NCBI RefSeq assembly: GCF_000730665.1
Contig: NZ_BBIV01000003.1
Location: 22,759-86,758 of the forward strand
Length of the DNA stretch: 64,000 bases
Reading direction: 5' to 3'
DNA from: Pseudomonas plecoglossicida NBRC 103162 = DSM 15088
GTDB lineage: Bacteria; Pseudomonadota; Gammaproteobacteria; Pseudomonadales; Pseudomonadaceae
Part shown: positions 14,660 through 25,460 of the stretch, in pieces
Position numbering within the stretch: position 1 is the stretch's first letter
Layout: each line of letters begins with the position of its first letter
Translations under genes and position numbers: made by a program
Notes under the pieces: model-generated
Databases searched by the model: none
The model's input: the letters and a program-made list of their open reading frames with translations, nothing else
Told to the model about the DNA's origin: nothing

Positions 14660-15030
14660 TTGGTCTTGGCTGTCCTCCATGGAATTCGGGATGGCGAATG
14701 CGGCCGGGTGCGATTACGCAGCGTCTCCATACAATGGGCGGTTGCTATTTTTAATAAGCGATGGGTTACGAACAAGTATTTGTTTGACAGTTATTTGCCC
14801 CTTGGTTGTAGGACTTGTCTATTTTCACAGAGAATTCTCTTTTTCTCCAAGTGCTGTATTAGGCTGGGCGCTCCGGCGCAATAGTGATTTGTATTCTTTT
14901 TGTGAGGCGGTAAGGGGAATTGGCTAAGCCACTTTTCTCGATTTCTCTCGCCCTGAAACTTATTAATGCGAATCGTGAGTGTTGTGGTCGGTGTGAACGA
15001 GGCTAATGAGAGATTCTCAGGGAGATTTAT
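14660..15030 (+). other. AT-richer gene-free region upstream of the bacteriocin
   Basis: No protein gene is supported in these 371 bp, although short open frames exist on both strands. Base composition falls visibly below that of the neighbours. I found no CTGT-N8-ACAG LexA box and no convincing PrtN-type P-box, the two control elements usual for pyocins. A GGGAG ribosome-binding site precedes the bacteriocin ATG. Confidence 0.6.
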
Positions 15031-16854
15031 ATGGCCCGAAAAAAGAGACAAGTTATATTGCCACCCACCCATGTCGGAGCACAACCTCCACGCATTGCGA
15101 GCTCTGCGCCAGGGGGTAGCGTTGCGAATCATGTGGGGCCGATTTTGGAAGGTTTCAAGATGTCCGCAGCTGGCGCGATGAAAATCGCTGATGATGCCGC
15201 TAGAGTCGTTTATTTGAAAAGTTTGTCTAAACTGGCTGGTCTACTTGAACAAGAAGTTTCTGCAGTGCGCAAGGGGCTGGGTAGTGCTCAGCGATCGGAC
15301 ATCGAAAGCTTCCAAAAGGACATCGCTGCTCGGACAGTCTTGTTAAATCGCAAAACGATTGATTTGGGCAAACAACAGAAGCTAGCTAATAGCTATTATG
15401 GCTCATCGCCATTTGGTAAGAGTGCTGGGTATTATGCCGCTGCCACGTTCCAGAATATTGCTACCGGTCGTATAAAGGTCTCGAATACTCAAGAGGCTTT
15501 GAATGCTGCTTATCGCGCAGCATACACGGTGCAATTGCGAGAAGCCGAAATAAAGATGCTTCACGCGCAGATAGCAGCGCTGCAACAGGCGCTCCACACT
15601 GCGCAAGAGCAACTTAGAGTTGAAGCAGAGGCCCAGGCCAGGGCACGGCAGGAGGCGGAAGCTCAGGCCAGGGCACGGCAGGAAGCTGAAGCCATGGCCA
15701 GAGAGCAAGAGCGGGCACTGGCGGAGGCCGAGGCGCAAAAGGAGCGAGGTCTGTCAGCCGCCCGGGCAGCCAACACGTACAACCTTGAACTCTCGGCGGT
15801 CGCTGCGCCGCGTTTTGTAACGGCTTTCAGTGCTACTGGGCAGCTTGGTGCAGTTAATACACTGGCTCAAGCGATCAGTGCTGCCATCGCTGAACTGAAG
15901 AATGCTCAAGGGATACTTGCTGGGCCTTTAGCGGTCGGAATTGCGGCGTTGTTGTACCCGTCCGAGCTGGGTGACGGAGAGCTACCGAATAATTACCTGC
16001 TCAGTACACCGTTAGCCGATCTTGCTGTGGATCTTGACAGTGAGGCGCAAGCGGCTGCCTTGGCCAGCGGGGTGGTAGACCTGTCGGTAAGGATGGGGAG
16101 CCAAAGCGAAGAGGCCAACCGAGAGGAAGTGTTCGTCGCCCGGACTGATGGCGCGGCTGAGCTCTTGGCGGTCAGGGTGCTGGCGGCAACGTTCAATGCC
16201 GAGAACGGTAGTTACTCCGTAACGACCGAGGATATGCCACCCAGAACACTGCTATGGACGCCTGTCTCCACGTCAGAGAGCAGTTCGACAACGTCGCCGG
16301 CCACCCCGCCGTCAGTTACAACACATGTGGGGCCAACCCTTGAGCCGATAGAAGGGCGGCTGGATTCATTCCCGGAACTTGAGGACACTGGGTTTGATGA
16401 TTACGTCATCATCTTTCCCGTCGACTCGGGGTTGCCGCCGATCTATGTGATGTTCAAGAGTCGACGGTATATGCCGGGGGTGGTCACAGGTAAAGGCGAA
16501 TTGACAGAGGGTCATCTATTGGTTGAAGGTAACGAAAAAGGGCGTGGAATTCCAGAAGGGATTGCCAACGAAATGCGAGGGCGGAAATTCAGGGATTTCG
16601 GGGCGTTTCGTATCGAATTCTGGATGCTGTTATCCAACAGTCAGGAGTTTTCTGCGCAATTCGACCATGGTGATATCATGATGATGAGGCGAGGTTTGGC
16701 ACCCCTGGCGCTACCCAATGAGCGTGTAGGAGGTAGGGTGAAATATGAAATTCACCATAAGCAAAGGATTGCCGACGGTGGAGGCGTATACGATATAGAT
16801 AATATGGTGATCCTATCGCCAAAATTTCATATCAAGTTTCATAGGGGTGATTGA
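15031..16854 (+). CDS. S-type pyocin / colicin E-like bacteriocin with HNH DNase domain
   Basis: A 607-residue secreted killer protein expected to enter related bacteria and cut their DNA. A short disordered N-terminus is followed by a helical region (about 45-190), an Ala/Glu/Gln/Arg coiled coil (about 200-247, containing a tandem repeat of EAQARARQEA), and a Pyocin_S-type translocation domain (about 300-430). After a Ser/Thr linker comes a segment with DYVIIFPVDSGLPP and a C-terminal HNH nuclease domain (about 500-607). The nuclease keeps the colicin E9 pattern: FRDF...FRIEFW, then His575-His576, GGVYDIDNM, His600 and His604 as probable metal and catalytic residues. There is no signal peptide and no lysis gene, as in other S-type pyocins. 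The immunity gene follows directly. GC content and codon use are lower than in neighbours, suggesting horizontal gain. Target receptor is unknown. Confidence 0.95.
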   Translation: MARKKRQVILPPTHVGAQPPRIASSAPGGSVANHVGPILEGFKMSAAGAMKIADDAARVVYLKSLSKLAGLLEQEVSAVRKGLGSAQRSDIESFQKDIAARTVLLNRKTIDLGKQQKLANSYYGSSPFGKSAGYYAAATFQNIATGRIKVSNTQEALNAAYRAAYTVQLREAEIKMLHAQIAALQQALHTAQEQLRVEAEAQARARQEAEAQARARQEAEAMAREQERALAEAEAQKERGLSAARAANTYNLELSAVAAPRFVTAFSATGQLGAVNTLAQAISAAIAELKNAQGILAGPLAVGIAALLYPSELGDGELPNNYLLSTPLADLAVDLDSEAQAAALASGVVDLSVRMGSQSEEANREEVFVARTDGAAELLAVRVLAATFNAENGSYSVTTEDMPPRTLLWTPVSTSESSSTTSPATPPSVTTHVGPTLEPIEGRLDSFPELEDTGFDDYVIIFPVDSGLPPIYVMFKSRRYMPGVVTGKGELTEGHLLVEGNEKGRGIPEGIANEMRGRKFRDFGAFRIEFWMLLSNSQEFSAQFDHGDIMMMRRGLAPLALPNERVGGRVKYEIHHKQRIADGGGVYDIDNMVILSPKFHIKFHRGD

Positions 16855-16855
16855 A

Positions 16856-17119
16856 ATGGTGAAAATATCAGATTACACGGAAAGAGCGTTCTTTGAATTT
16901 GTAGCGGGTATATATAATGCCGATCCTCGTATTTACCCTAATGAGCGTTCGCATACTAAAGCAATTCTTGAGTTCGAGAAAATGGTTGAGCACCCCTTAG
17001 GTGCCAGTTTGATTTTTCATCCGACTAGGCATGGGATGAAAGATGACCCTGGGGAAATAGTACAGGTAGTGAAAGCGTGGCGGGCTGAGCAAGGTCTTCC
17101 GGGCTTCAAAGCTGAGTAG
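16856..17119 (+). CDS. Bacteriocin immunity protein (colicin E9/pyocin DNase type)
   Basis: An 87-residue inhibitor that binds the nuclease domain of the adjacent bacteriocin and protects the producer. It aligns along its whole length with Im9-type proteins: ISDYTE near the N-terminus, EMVEHP.G..LI in the middle, and IV..VK.WRAE.G..GF at the end. Its ATG lies 1 bp after the bacteriocin stop with GGGG 8 bp before it; an in-frame GTG at 16847 is a weaker alternative. The two-Tyr hot spot of Im proteins (LIYYP) reads LIFHP here. A hairpin terminator follows. Confidence 0.95.
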   Translation: MVKISDYTERAFFEFVAGIYNADPRIYPNERSHTKAILEFEKMVEHPLGASLIFHPTRHGMKDDPGEIVQVVKAWRAEQGLPGFKAE

Positions 17120-17156
17120 TCTTCGTCGATTTGCCATCTGCATTACCTTCAATGAT

Positions 17157-17210
17157 CGGGGCGGTATCTGTAGCTGTTGTGATACCGCCTCGATGCAAGA
17201 CATATTTTTT
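17157..17210 (+). terminator. Terminator-like hairpin after the immunity gene
   Basis: GGCGGTATC/GATACCGCC stem (9 bp, flanking G and C extend it) with a 12-nt loop, followed after 12 bp by a T6 run. It separates the bacteriocin module from the convergent gltS. Confidence 0.7.
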
Positions 17211-17229
17211 GGAATTCAAACGAGTCCAG

Positions 17230-18408
17230 TCATGGTAAGGGCACGACGAAGAAAGGCAATGCCAGATACAACTTGATCACGATCACATTGATGATGTCGA
17301 TGAAGAACGCGCCCACCATCGGCACCACCAGAAACGCGATCTGCGAAGGGCCGTAGCGTTGCGTCACCGCTTGCATGTTGGCAATGGCGGTCGGTGTGGC
17401 GCCCAGGCCGAAACCACAGTGCCCGGCCGCCAGTACTGCCGCATCGTAGTTGCTGCCCATGACCCTGAAGGTCACGAATATCGCGAACAACGCCATCACC
17501 AGCGTCTGCACCGCCAGGTCCCACAGCTTCAGCGACATCAGGGCGATCGCCAGGAACAGTGACAGGCTGACATTGCCCAGCACCGAGACTTCCCGCTCGA
17601 ACACCTGGTACAGGCCGATCGCTGCAAGCCCGTTGCGCACCACGACGCCTACGAACAGGACACAGACGAAGGTCGGCAGTTCGAACGAAGTACCGAGCAA
17701 CAGGCCGTTGAGCAAGGAGCCGCCCATCAGGCTGATCGCGATCAGTGCGAGGGACTCGATCATTGAAAAAGGCGTGATCAGACGTTCCTTGTTCGGCTGT
17801 TCGAAGCCTTTGGGCACGCGGGGTGTTTCCTGTTCGAGGCCGGGTGTCTGCACGCGGCTGATCAGCAGGCGGGCGACGGGTCCGCCAATCAGGCCGCCGA
17901 GGACCAGGCCGAATGTCGCGGCAGCCAATGCCAGTTCCGAAGCGGAGGCAAGCCCGTACTTTTCGCTGAAAGTCGCACCCCAGGCAGCGCCTGTGCCATG
18001 ACCGCCCGCCAGGGAAATCGAACCTGACAGCAGGCCCATCAAGGGGTCGAGCCCCAATGCCGTGGCCAGGCCGATGCCCATGGCGTTCTGCACCACCAGC
18101 AGGCCGGTGACCGCAAAGAGGAAGATAGCCACGACGCGGCCGCCCTTCTTCAGGCTGGCCAGGTCGGTATTCAGGCCGATGGTGGCAAAGAAGGCGAGCA
18201 TCAGCGGGGATTGCAGCGACGTGTCGAACTGCACCTGCACATCGAAGCTGCGCAGGGCCAGCAGTATCAAGGCAACCACCAGGCCGCCGGCTACCGGTTC
18301 TGGAATGTTGTAGATACGCAGGAAGGTGACGCGGGTGACGAGGCCGCGCCCAAGTAGAAGGACCAGTGAGGCGGCGACCAGCGTTCCATAGAAATCGAGT
18401 TCAAGCAT
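17230..18408 (-). CDS. gltS: Sodium/glutamate symporter
   Basis: Na+-coupled glutamate importer of the ESS family, in the inner membrane. The 392 residues form two inverted halves with about ten membrane segments. The conserved GGHGTGAAWG loop lies near residue 135 and its counterpart AGHCGFGLGATPTAIANM near 330; both are re-entrant-loop signatures of GltS. It is encoded downstream of the gcsR-like gene on the same strand (92-bp gap) and convergent with the bacteriocin module. Whether GcsR controls it is not shown by the sequence. Confidence 0.94.
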   Translation of the reverse strand: MLELDFYGTLVAASLVLLLGRGLVTRVTFLRIYNIPEPVAGGLVVALILLALRSFDVQVQFDTSLQSPLMLAFFATIGLNTDLASLKKGGRVVAIFLFAVTGLLVVQNAMGIGLATALGLDPLMGLLSGSISLAGGHGTGAAWGATFSEKYGLASASELALAAATFGLVLGGLIGGPVARLLISRVQTPGLEQETPRVPKGFEQPNKERLITPFSMIESLALIAISLMGGSLLNGLLLGTSFELPTFVCVLFVGVVVRNGLAAIGLYQVFEREVSVLGNVSLSLFLAIALMSLKLWDLAVQTLVMALFAIFVTFRVMGSNYDAAVLAAGHCGFGLGATPTAIANMQAVTQRYGPSQIAFLVVPMVGAFFIDIINVIVIKLYLALPFFVVPLP

Positions 18409-18500
18409 CAGGTAACTCTTTGTTATGTCAGCAACGTGAACGGGGCCTCCATTTTCGTGGCGAAACTGCCTGTATATGTGTAGGTGAAGTCTGAAAAAGC

Positions 18501-20012
<1,512 letters not shown>

Positions 20013-20087
20013 GGGGAGGCGGGTTGTGGCTGGGGAGGGCGTCAGTATGCCTTGAGTCGGTGATCAGCCCAAGGTGGGCGGCGCCTG

Positions 20088-20132
20088 CATCGCCGGCAAG
20101 CCCGCTCCTACAGGAGCCGGCTTGCCGGCGAA
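20088..20132. repeat. Compact REP palindrome
   Basis: ATCGCCGGCAAGCC and GGCTTGCCGGCGA arms joined through CTCCTACAGGAGC, a tightly paired REP element immediately after the DUF5064-like gene and upstream of gcsR. Confidence 0.88.
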
Positions 20133-20136
20133 GGAT

Positions 20137-20505
20137 TCACTCGAAGTGTTCAGGCTTGACCGCGTCGCCCGATTTCATGTCCAGTTTCTGGCGGATGTCT
20201 TCGAACATCGCGTCGTAGAGCTTATGCGGCGAACCGAGGTTCTCAAATTTCTTGGGTGGAGCGAGATAGGACTGGGCCTTGCGGCTCAGCACCATCAGAA
20301 AACTGGGCAATACCTCTTCCTTGGACAGGAAGAACTTCTCGTCCACCGACTTGCCCTCGATGCTGCCATGCATGTGGAACTGGATGCCCCTGCCTTCCTT
20401 GGGATCCGAAGATGCCTCGTAATTGATGTTCAGGTCGTAACTGTGGTCAGCCGAGTTAAGCGCGGCACGCTGGATATGTACATGACCTGGCTCATACGTC
20501 GCCAT
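20137..20505 (-). CDS. DUF5064-like small protein at the end of the arc operon
   Basis: A 122-residue soluble protein with no signal peptide. The start MATYEPGHVHIQ is chosen because upstream in-frame residues come from the arcC 3' region. It resembles Pseudomonas proteins grouped as DUF5064: an N-terminal beta-rich part (YDLNINYEAS, GIQFHMHGSIEG) followed by a helical C-terminus (LYDAMFEDIRQKLDMK). It lies 55 bp after arcC on the same strand, so it may be cotranscribed with the arginine deiminase genes. No function is assigned, and the family name is from memory rather than a search. Confidence 0.75.
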   Translation of the reverse strand: MATYEPGHVHIQRAALNSADHSYDLNINYEASSDPKEGRGIQFHMHGSIEGKSVDEKFFLSKEEVLPSFLMVLSRKAQSYLAPPKKFENLGSPHKLYDAMFEDIRQKLDMKSGDAVKPEHFE

Positions 20506-20560
20506 GGCAGGCTCCTCTGGATAGTGAAAATGGCGGGCTCTGGTAGCCCGCCAACTGCAT

Positions 20561-21499
20561 TCAACGGTAGCTGATTCCTGGCTTGGCAATGCTGACACGT
20601 GTGCCACCGGTGCCTTGAACGATCTTCTCGATGTTCTCCAGCGAACCAATCACCGCAACCCTACCGGTCAAGCGGGCAAACTCGCAAGCGGCCTGGACTT
20701 TTGGCCCCATGGACCCCGCCGCAAAGCCCAGGCGCTCCAGTTCGTCGGGGTGCGCTTCGGCGATCGCTTTCTGGGTAGGCTTGCCGTAATCGATATACGC
20801 GGCATCGACGTCGGTGGCGATCACCAGCAGGTCGGCGCGCAGCTCGCGGGCGAGCAGTGCCGAGCACAGGTCCTTGTCGATGACCGCTTCGATGCCCTTG
20901 AGCGTGCGCTTGGTCTTGTCAGGATCGTACATGGTCGGGATGCCGCCGCCGCCCGCGCAGATCACCACGGTGCCGCGTTCCAGCAGCCAGGTGATCGGCT
21001 TGATCTCGAAGATGCGGATCGGCTTGGGGCTGGCCACGACACGACGGTACTTGTCGCCATCGGGCTTGACCTTCCAACCCTTCTCATCGGCCAGGCGCAG
21101 CGCCTCGTCCTTTTCGTAGACCGGCCCGATGAACTTGGTAGGGTCCTTGAAGGCGGGGTCGTTGGGGTCGACCTCGACCTGGGTGAGCAGCGAGGCGAAC
21201 GGCACTTCGAAAGGCAGCAGGTTGCCCAGTTCCTGTTCGATCATGTAGCCGATCATGCCCTCGGTCTCGGCGCCGAGCACGTCCAGCGGATAGGCTTCGT
21301 CAGGTTTGTAGGAGAGCCCCTGAAGGGCAAGCAGGCCAACTTGCGGGCCGTTGCCGTGGGCGATGACCAGTTCGTTGCCGGGGTGAACCCTGGCGATCTG
21401 CTCGGCGGCAGTGCGGATATTGGCGCGCTGATTGTCAGCGGTCATGGGCTCGCCGCGGCGCAGCAGGGCGTTGCCGCCCAATGCAACAACGATACGCAT
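20561..21499 (-). CDS. arcC: Carbamate kinase
   Basis: Last enzyme of the arginine deiminase pathway. It transfers phosphate from carbamoyl phosphate to ADP, making ATP, with CO2 and ammonia released. The 312 residues begin [17 protein letters not shown], the carbamate-kinase signature. The GNGPQVG segment (about 50) and the nucleotide-site region CAGGGGIP (about 195) are present. The frame extends 12 codons upstream into the heptad-repeat spacer, which is not coding. It is the third enzyme gene in arcA-arcB-arcC order. Confidence 0.97.
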   Translation of the reverse strand: MRIVVALGGNALLRRGEPMTADNQRANIRTAAEQIARVHPGNELVIAHGNGPQVGLLALQGLSYKPDEAYPLDVLGAETEGMIGYMIEQELGNLLPFEVPFASLLTQVEVDPNDPAFKDPTKFIGPVYEKDEALRLADEKGWKVKPDGDKYRRVVASPKPIRIFEIKPITWLLERGTVVICAGGGGIPTMYDPDKTKRTLKGIEAVIDKDLCSALLARELRADLLVIATDVDAAYIDYGKPTQKAIAEAHPDELERLGFAAGSMGPKVQAACEFARLTGRVAVIGSLENIEKIVQGTGGTRVSIAKPGISYR

Positions 21500-21520
21500 G
21501 GGGAATGTCCTTTGTGGGGC

Positions 21521-21622
21521 AGCTTCAAGCTTCAAGCTTCAAGCTTCAAGCTTCAAGAAGAAGCGGATCCGAGTAATGAGCCGCCTTTCTTGTGGCTTGT
21601 AGCTTGTAGCTTGTAGCTTGTA
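21521..21622. repeat. Inverted heptad-repeat arrays between arcB and arcC
   Basis: Five exact tandem copies of AGCTTCA (21521-21555) and four exact copies of GCTTGTA (21595-21622), separated by 39 bp. The second array is the near reverse complement of the first, so the transcript can fold into a long hairpin with one mismatch per heptad. A similar arrangement recurs between guaB and guaA. Confidence 0.9.
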
Positions 21623-21633
21623 GCTACTGGTTG

Positions 21634-22644
21634 TCAGAGATCGGCCAGGGTCGAGACCAGGATCGCCTTGATGGTGTGCATGCGGTTTTCCGCCTGCTCG
21701 AAGGCGATGCACGCTGGCGACTCGAACACGTCGTCGGTCACTTCGATGCCATTGGCCATTTCCGGGTACTGTTCGGCGATCTGCTTGCCGACCTTGGTTT
21801 CGGAGTTGTGGAACGCCGGCAGGCAGTGCATGAACTTGGAGCGTGGGTTGCCGGTGGCTTTCATCAGTTCCTTGTTCACCTGGTAAGGCTTGAGCAGCTT
21901 GATGCGCTCGCCCCAGGCTTCGATCGGCTCGCCCATCGACACCCAGACGTCGGTGTGCACGAAGTCCACGCCCTTGACCGCCGCTTTCGGGTCTTCGGTC
22001 AGGGTGATGCGTGCGCCGCTTTCTTCCGCATACTTCTTGCAGCGCTCGACCAGGTCGTCATGCGGCCACAGGGCTTTCGGCGCGGCGATGCGCACGTCCA
22101 TGCCGAGCTTGGCACCGATCAGCAGCAGCGAGTTGCCCATGTTGTTGCGGGCATCGCCCAGGTAGGCGTAGCTGATGTCGTGCAGCGGCTTGTCGCTGTG
22201 CTCGCGCATGGTCAGCACGTCGGCGATCATCTGGGTCGGGTGGTATTCGTCGGTCAGGCCGTTGAACACCGGGACGCCGGCGAACTTGGCCAGCTCTTCG
22301 ACGATTTCCTGCTTGAAGCCACGGTATTCGATCGCATCGTACATGCGCCCCAGTACGCGGGCGGTGTCCTTCATGCTTTCCTTGTGGCCGATCTGCGAGG
22401 AGTTCGGGTCGATGTAGGTGACGTTGGCACCCTGGTCATAGGCGGCGACTTCGAAGGCGCAACGGGTGCGGGTCGAGGTCTTCTCGAAGATCAGGGCGAT
22501 GTTGTTGCCCTTCAGGTGCTGCTGCTCGGTGCCAGTGTACTTGGCGCGCTTGAGGTCGCGGGACAGGTCCAGCAGGTAGCGCAGTTCGCGGCTGGTGTGG
22601 TGTTCGAGGCTGAGCAGGTTGCGGTTGTGAATGTTGAACGCCAT
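21634..22644 (-). CDS. arcB: Ornithine carbamoyltransferase, catabolic
   Basis: Splits citrulline with phosphate into ornithine and carbamoyl phosphate in the arginine deiminase pathway. The 336 residues contain the carbamoyl-phosphate motif STRTR (about 56-60), HPTQ (about 140), the ornithine-site SMG motif and the catalytic HCLP motif (about 272-275). The length and the position between arcA and arcC point to the catabolic rather than the anabolic enzyme. Confidence 0.97.
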   Translation of the reverse strand: MAFNIHNRNLLSLEHHTSRELRYLLDLSRDLKRAKYTGTEQQHLKGNNIALIFEKTSTRTRCAFEVAAYDQGANVTYIDPNSSQIGHKESMKDTARVLGRMYDAIEYRGFKQEIVEELAKFAGVPVFNGLTDEYHPTQMIADVLTMREHSDKPLHDISYAYLGDARNNMGNSLLLIGAKLGMDVRIAAPKALWPHDDLVERCKKYAEESGARITLTEDPKAAVKGVDFVHTDVWVSMGEPIEAWGERIKLLKPYQVNKELMKATGNPRSKFMHCLPAFHNSETKVGKQIAEQYPEMANGIEVTDDVFESPACIAFEQAENRMHTIKAILVSTLADL

Positions 22645-22672
22645 GACAGTTCTCCTTGAATTCGGTGGGCAG

Positions 22673-22702
22673 CCCGGCCGCCGCTTTGTGGGCGCGGCCG
22701 GG
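22673..22702. repeat. Intercistronic hairpin between arcA and arcB
   Basis: CCCGGCCGC/GCGGCCGGG perfect 9-bp stem with a 12-nt loop in the 69-bp arcA-arcB gap. There is no U-run, so it is more likely an mRNA processing or stability element than a terminator. Confidence 0.75.
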
Positions 22703-22713
22703 TGTAATGGGCG

Positions 22714-23967
22714 TTAGTAGTCGATTGGGTCGCGGACGATCGGGCAGGTCATGCAGTGGCCGCCGCCACGGCCCCGGCCCAGTTCACCGGCGCTGATGGT
22801 GATGACCTCGATCCCGGCCTTGCGCAGCAGGGTATTGGTGTAGGTGTTGCGGTCGTAGCCGATGACCACGCCGGGCTCGATCGCCACCACGTTGTTGCCG
22901 TCATCCCACTGTTCACGCTCGGCGGCGAAGCTGTTGCCGCCGGTCTCGACAACCCGCAGCTTGACGCCAAGTTGTTCGCCGACCACCTCGATGAACGATT
23001 TGTTGATACGGCGAACATCCATGCCGTAAGGCTTTTTCTCGTCCGGACGGATGATGAACGGCACGATCTCGTTGACCACTTCCGGGAAGACTGTGACCAG
23101 GTCGCGGTCGCAGAAGCTGAACACGGTGTCCAGGTGCATGGCGGCACGGGATTTCGGCAGGCCGGCAACGATGACTTCGGTGGCCGCGCCTTTCTCGAAC
23201 AGGTTGCGCGCCAGTTGGCCGATCGCTTGACGCGAGGTCCGCTCGCCCATGCCGATCAGGACGATGCCCTTGCCGATCGGCATGACATCGCCACCTTCGA
23301 GGGTGGACGAGCCATGCTCTTTGTCCGGGTCGCCGTACCAGACTTCGAACTCGGCGTTGGTGAATTCCTTGTGGAATTTATAGATGGCGGTGGTCAGCAG
23401 GGTTTCCTGGCGTCGCGCCGGCCAGTACATCGGGTTCAGCGTCACGCCACCGTAGATCCAGCAGGTGGTGTCGCGGGTGAACTGGGTGTTGGGCAAAGGT
23501 GGCAGGATGAAGCTGGAGTGGCCCAGATAGTCGTTGTACATCTTGACCACATCGGCGCCTTCGCTCTGTGGCAGGTCCTGGCCTGCCACGCCACCGATCA
23601 GGAACTCGGCCAGGTGACGCGGATCCTGGCCTTCAAGCCAGCTGCGCACTTCGTTTTTCAGGCCTACGCCGACGGTGTCATCGGTGAGCTTGCGGTCAAG
23701 GATCCACTTGAGTGCATTCTTGTCCTGCACGATGTCGGTCAGCAGGTTGTGCATTTCCAGCACGTCGACGCCGCGTTCGCGCATCTTGGTGACGAAGTCG
23801 AAGTGGTCACGCTTGGCCTGGTCGACCCAGATCACGTCATCGAACAGCAATTCGTCGCAGTTGCTCGGCGTCAGGCGCTTGTGCGCCAGTCCCGGCGAGC
23901 AAACCATCACCTTGCGCAGCTTCCCTGCTTCGGAGTGGACACCGTACTTCTGTTTTTCAGTGGACAT
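22714..23967 (-). CDS. arcA: Arginine deiminase
   Basis: Hydrolyses L-arginine to citrulline and ammonia, the first enzyme of the anaerobic arginine deiminase route. It has 417 residues. The N-terminal region has the HKRLTPSN substrate loop (about 29-36), and the catalytic cysteine is Cys405 in GGHCMTCP near the C-terminus, matching Cys406 of the P. aeruginosa enzyme. It follows arcD by 33 bp. Confidence 0.98.
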   Translation of the reverse strand: MSTEKQKYGVHSEAGKLRKVMVCSPGLAHKRLTPSNCDELLFDDVIWVDQAKRDHFDFVTKMRERGVDVLEMHNLLTDIVQDKNALKWILDRKLTDDTVGVGLKNEVRSWLEGQDPRHLAEFLIGGVAGQDLPQSEGADVVKMYNDYLGHSSFILPPLPNTQFTRDTTCWIYGGVTLNPMYWPARRQETLLTTAIYKFHKEFTNAEFEVWYGDPDKEHGSSTLEGGDVMPIGKGIVLIGMGERTSRQAIGQLARNLFEKGAATEVIVAGLPKSRAAMHLDTVFSFCDRDLVTVFPEVVNEIVPFIIRPDEKKPYGMDVRRINKSFIEVVGEQLGVKLRVVETGGNSFAAEREQWDDGNNVVAIEPGVVIGYDRNTYTNTLLRKAGIEVITISAGELGRGRGGGHCMTCPIVRDPIDY

Positions 23968-24000
23968 TGTTCAATCCTCCATTTAGTGCGAAGACGTGGG

Positions 24001-25428
24001 TCAAAGAGTCAGGAAGCCGTCGTATAGGCCATAGGCCGCCACCAGGGCGCCGATGACAACGGCTGCGAAGAGCAGTTTTTCCACGTTGGTGAAGATCGGT
24101 TGGCCAATTTCATGCTTGGCCTTGGCGAACAGGATCACGCCCGGGGCATACAGCAGGGCGGACAGCAGCAGGTATTTCATGCCGCCGGCGTACAGCAGCC
24201 AGATGGCGTAGATCAACGCGATGGCGCCGATGAGCAAGTCCTTGGTGCGTTCGCCCGCAGCCTGCTCGTAGGTTTCGCCGCGCATGGCCAGCAGGAACGC
24301 ATAGGCCGCCGACCACAGGTAAGGCACCAGGATCATCGAGGTGGCGAGGTAGATCAGCGACAGGTAGGTACTGCTGGAGAACAAGGTGATGACCAGGAAG
24401 ATCTGCACCATGGCGTTGGTCAGCCACAGGGCGTTGGCCGGCACATGGTTGGCGTTCTCGCGGCGCAGGAACTCCGGCATGGTGTGGTCTTTGGCGGCGG
24501 CGAACATGATCTCGGCACACAGCAGTACCCACGACAGCAGGGCACCGAGCAGCGAGATGATCAGGCCGACGCTGATCAGCACCGCACCCCAGTGGCCGAC
24601 CACGTGCTCGAGCACGGCAGCCATGGATGGGTTCTGCAGCTTGGCCAGCTCTGGTTGAGTCATCACGCCCAGCGACAGCACGTTGACCAGTACCAGGAAC
24701 AGCAGCACGGTGATGAAGCCGATGACGGTGGCCTTACCCACGTCAGAGCGTTTTTCCGCCCGTGACGAGAAGATGCTGGCGCCTTCGATACCGATGAACA
24801 CCCAGACGGTGACCAGCATCATGTTGCGCACCTGGTTCATCACGCTGCCCAGTTCCGGTGTACCGGTGCCCCAGATGTCAGCCGTGAAGATGTCGAGCCT
24901 GAAGGCGAACAGACAGATCAGCGCGAACAGCACCAGCGGCACGATCTTGGCCACCGTGGTGACCAGGTTGATGAACGCTGCTTCCTTGATGCCGCGCAGC
25001 ACCAGGAAGTGCACTGCCCAGAGCAGGACCGAGGCGCCGATGATGGCCGCCGGGGTGTTGCCCTCGCCGAAGATCGGGAAGAAGTAGCCGAGAGTACTGA
25101 ACAACAGCACGAAGTAGCCGACGTTGCCCAGCCAGGCACTGATCCAGTAACCCCAGGCCGAAGAAAAGCCCATGTAGTCACCGAACCCGGCCTTGGCGTA
25201 GGCATATACCCCGCCGTCCAGGTCAGGCTTTCGGTTGGCCAGGGTCTGGAACACGAATGCCAGCATCAGCATGCCGACGGCCGTGATGCCCCAGCCTATC
25301 AGCACGGCACCGACACCGGCGCTTGCTGCCATGTTTTGCGGCAGCGAGAAGATCCCGCCACCAATCATCGAGCCGACGACAAGTGCAACTAGCGCGCCGA
25401 GTTTTAGTTTTGCGGACGAATCAGACAT
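24001..25428 (-). CDS. arcD: Arginine/ornithine antiporter
   Basis: Inner-membrane exchanger of the APC superfamily that imports arginine against ornithine for the deiminase pathway. The 475 residues have 12-13 predicted membrane segments. The first has the APC consensus GSMIGGGIFSLPQNMA (about 17-32). It is the first gene of arcDAB(C), preceded by an Anr-type box. A close paralogue of identical length is encoded divergently 429 bp away. Confidence 0.94.
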   Translation of the reverse strand: MSDSSAKLKLGALVALVVGSMIGGGIFSLPQNMAASAGVGAVLIGWGITAVGMLMLAFVFQTLANRKPDLDGGVYAYAKAGFGDYMGFSSAWGYWISAWLGNVGYFVLLFSTLGYFFPIFGEGNTPAAIIGASVLLWAVHFLVLRGIKEAAFINLVTTVAKIVPLVLFALICLFAFRLDIFTADIWGTGTPELGSVMNQVRNMMLVTVWVFIGIEGASIFSSRAEKRSDVGKATVIGFITVLLFLVLVNVLSLGVMTQPELAKLQNPSMAAVLEHVVGHWGAVLISVGLIISLLGALLSWVLLCAEIMFAAAKDHTMPEFLRRENANHVPANALWLTNAMVQIFLVITLFSSSTYLSLIYLATSMILVPYLWSAAYAFLLAMRGETYEQAAGERTKDLLIGAIALIYAIWLLYAGGMKYLLLSALLYAPGVILFAKAKHEIGQPIFTNVEKLLFAAVVIGALVAAYGLYDGFLTL

Positions 25429-25460
25429 TTAACAACTCCTGCCAGGAGAAAGTTGACGAC

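Noticed and set aside
14679..14927. Short open frames in the AT-richer region before the bacteriocin
   Set aside because: No ribosome-binding site, no family resemblance, and several overlap on both strands.
14660..15030. LexA box or PrtN P-box for the bacteriocin
   Set aside because: I looked for CTGT-N8-ACAG and for tandem ATTG/GT patterns and found no convincing match.
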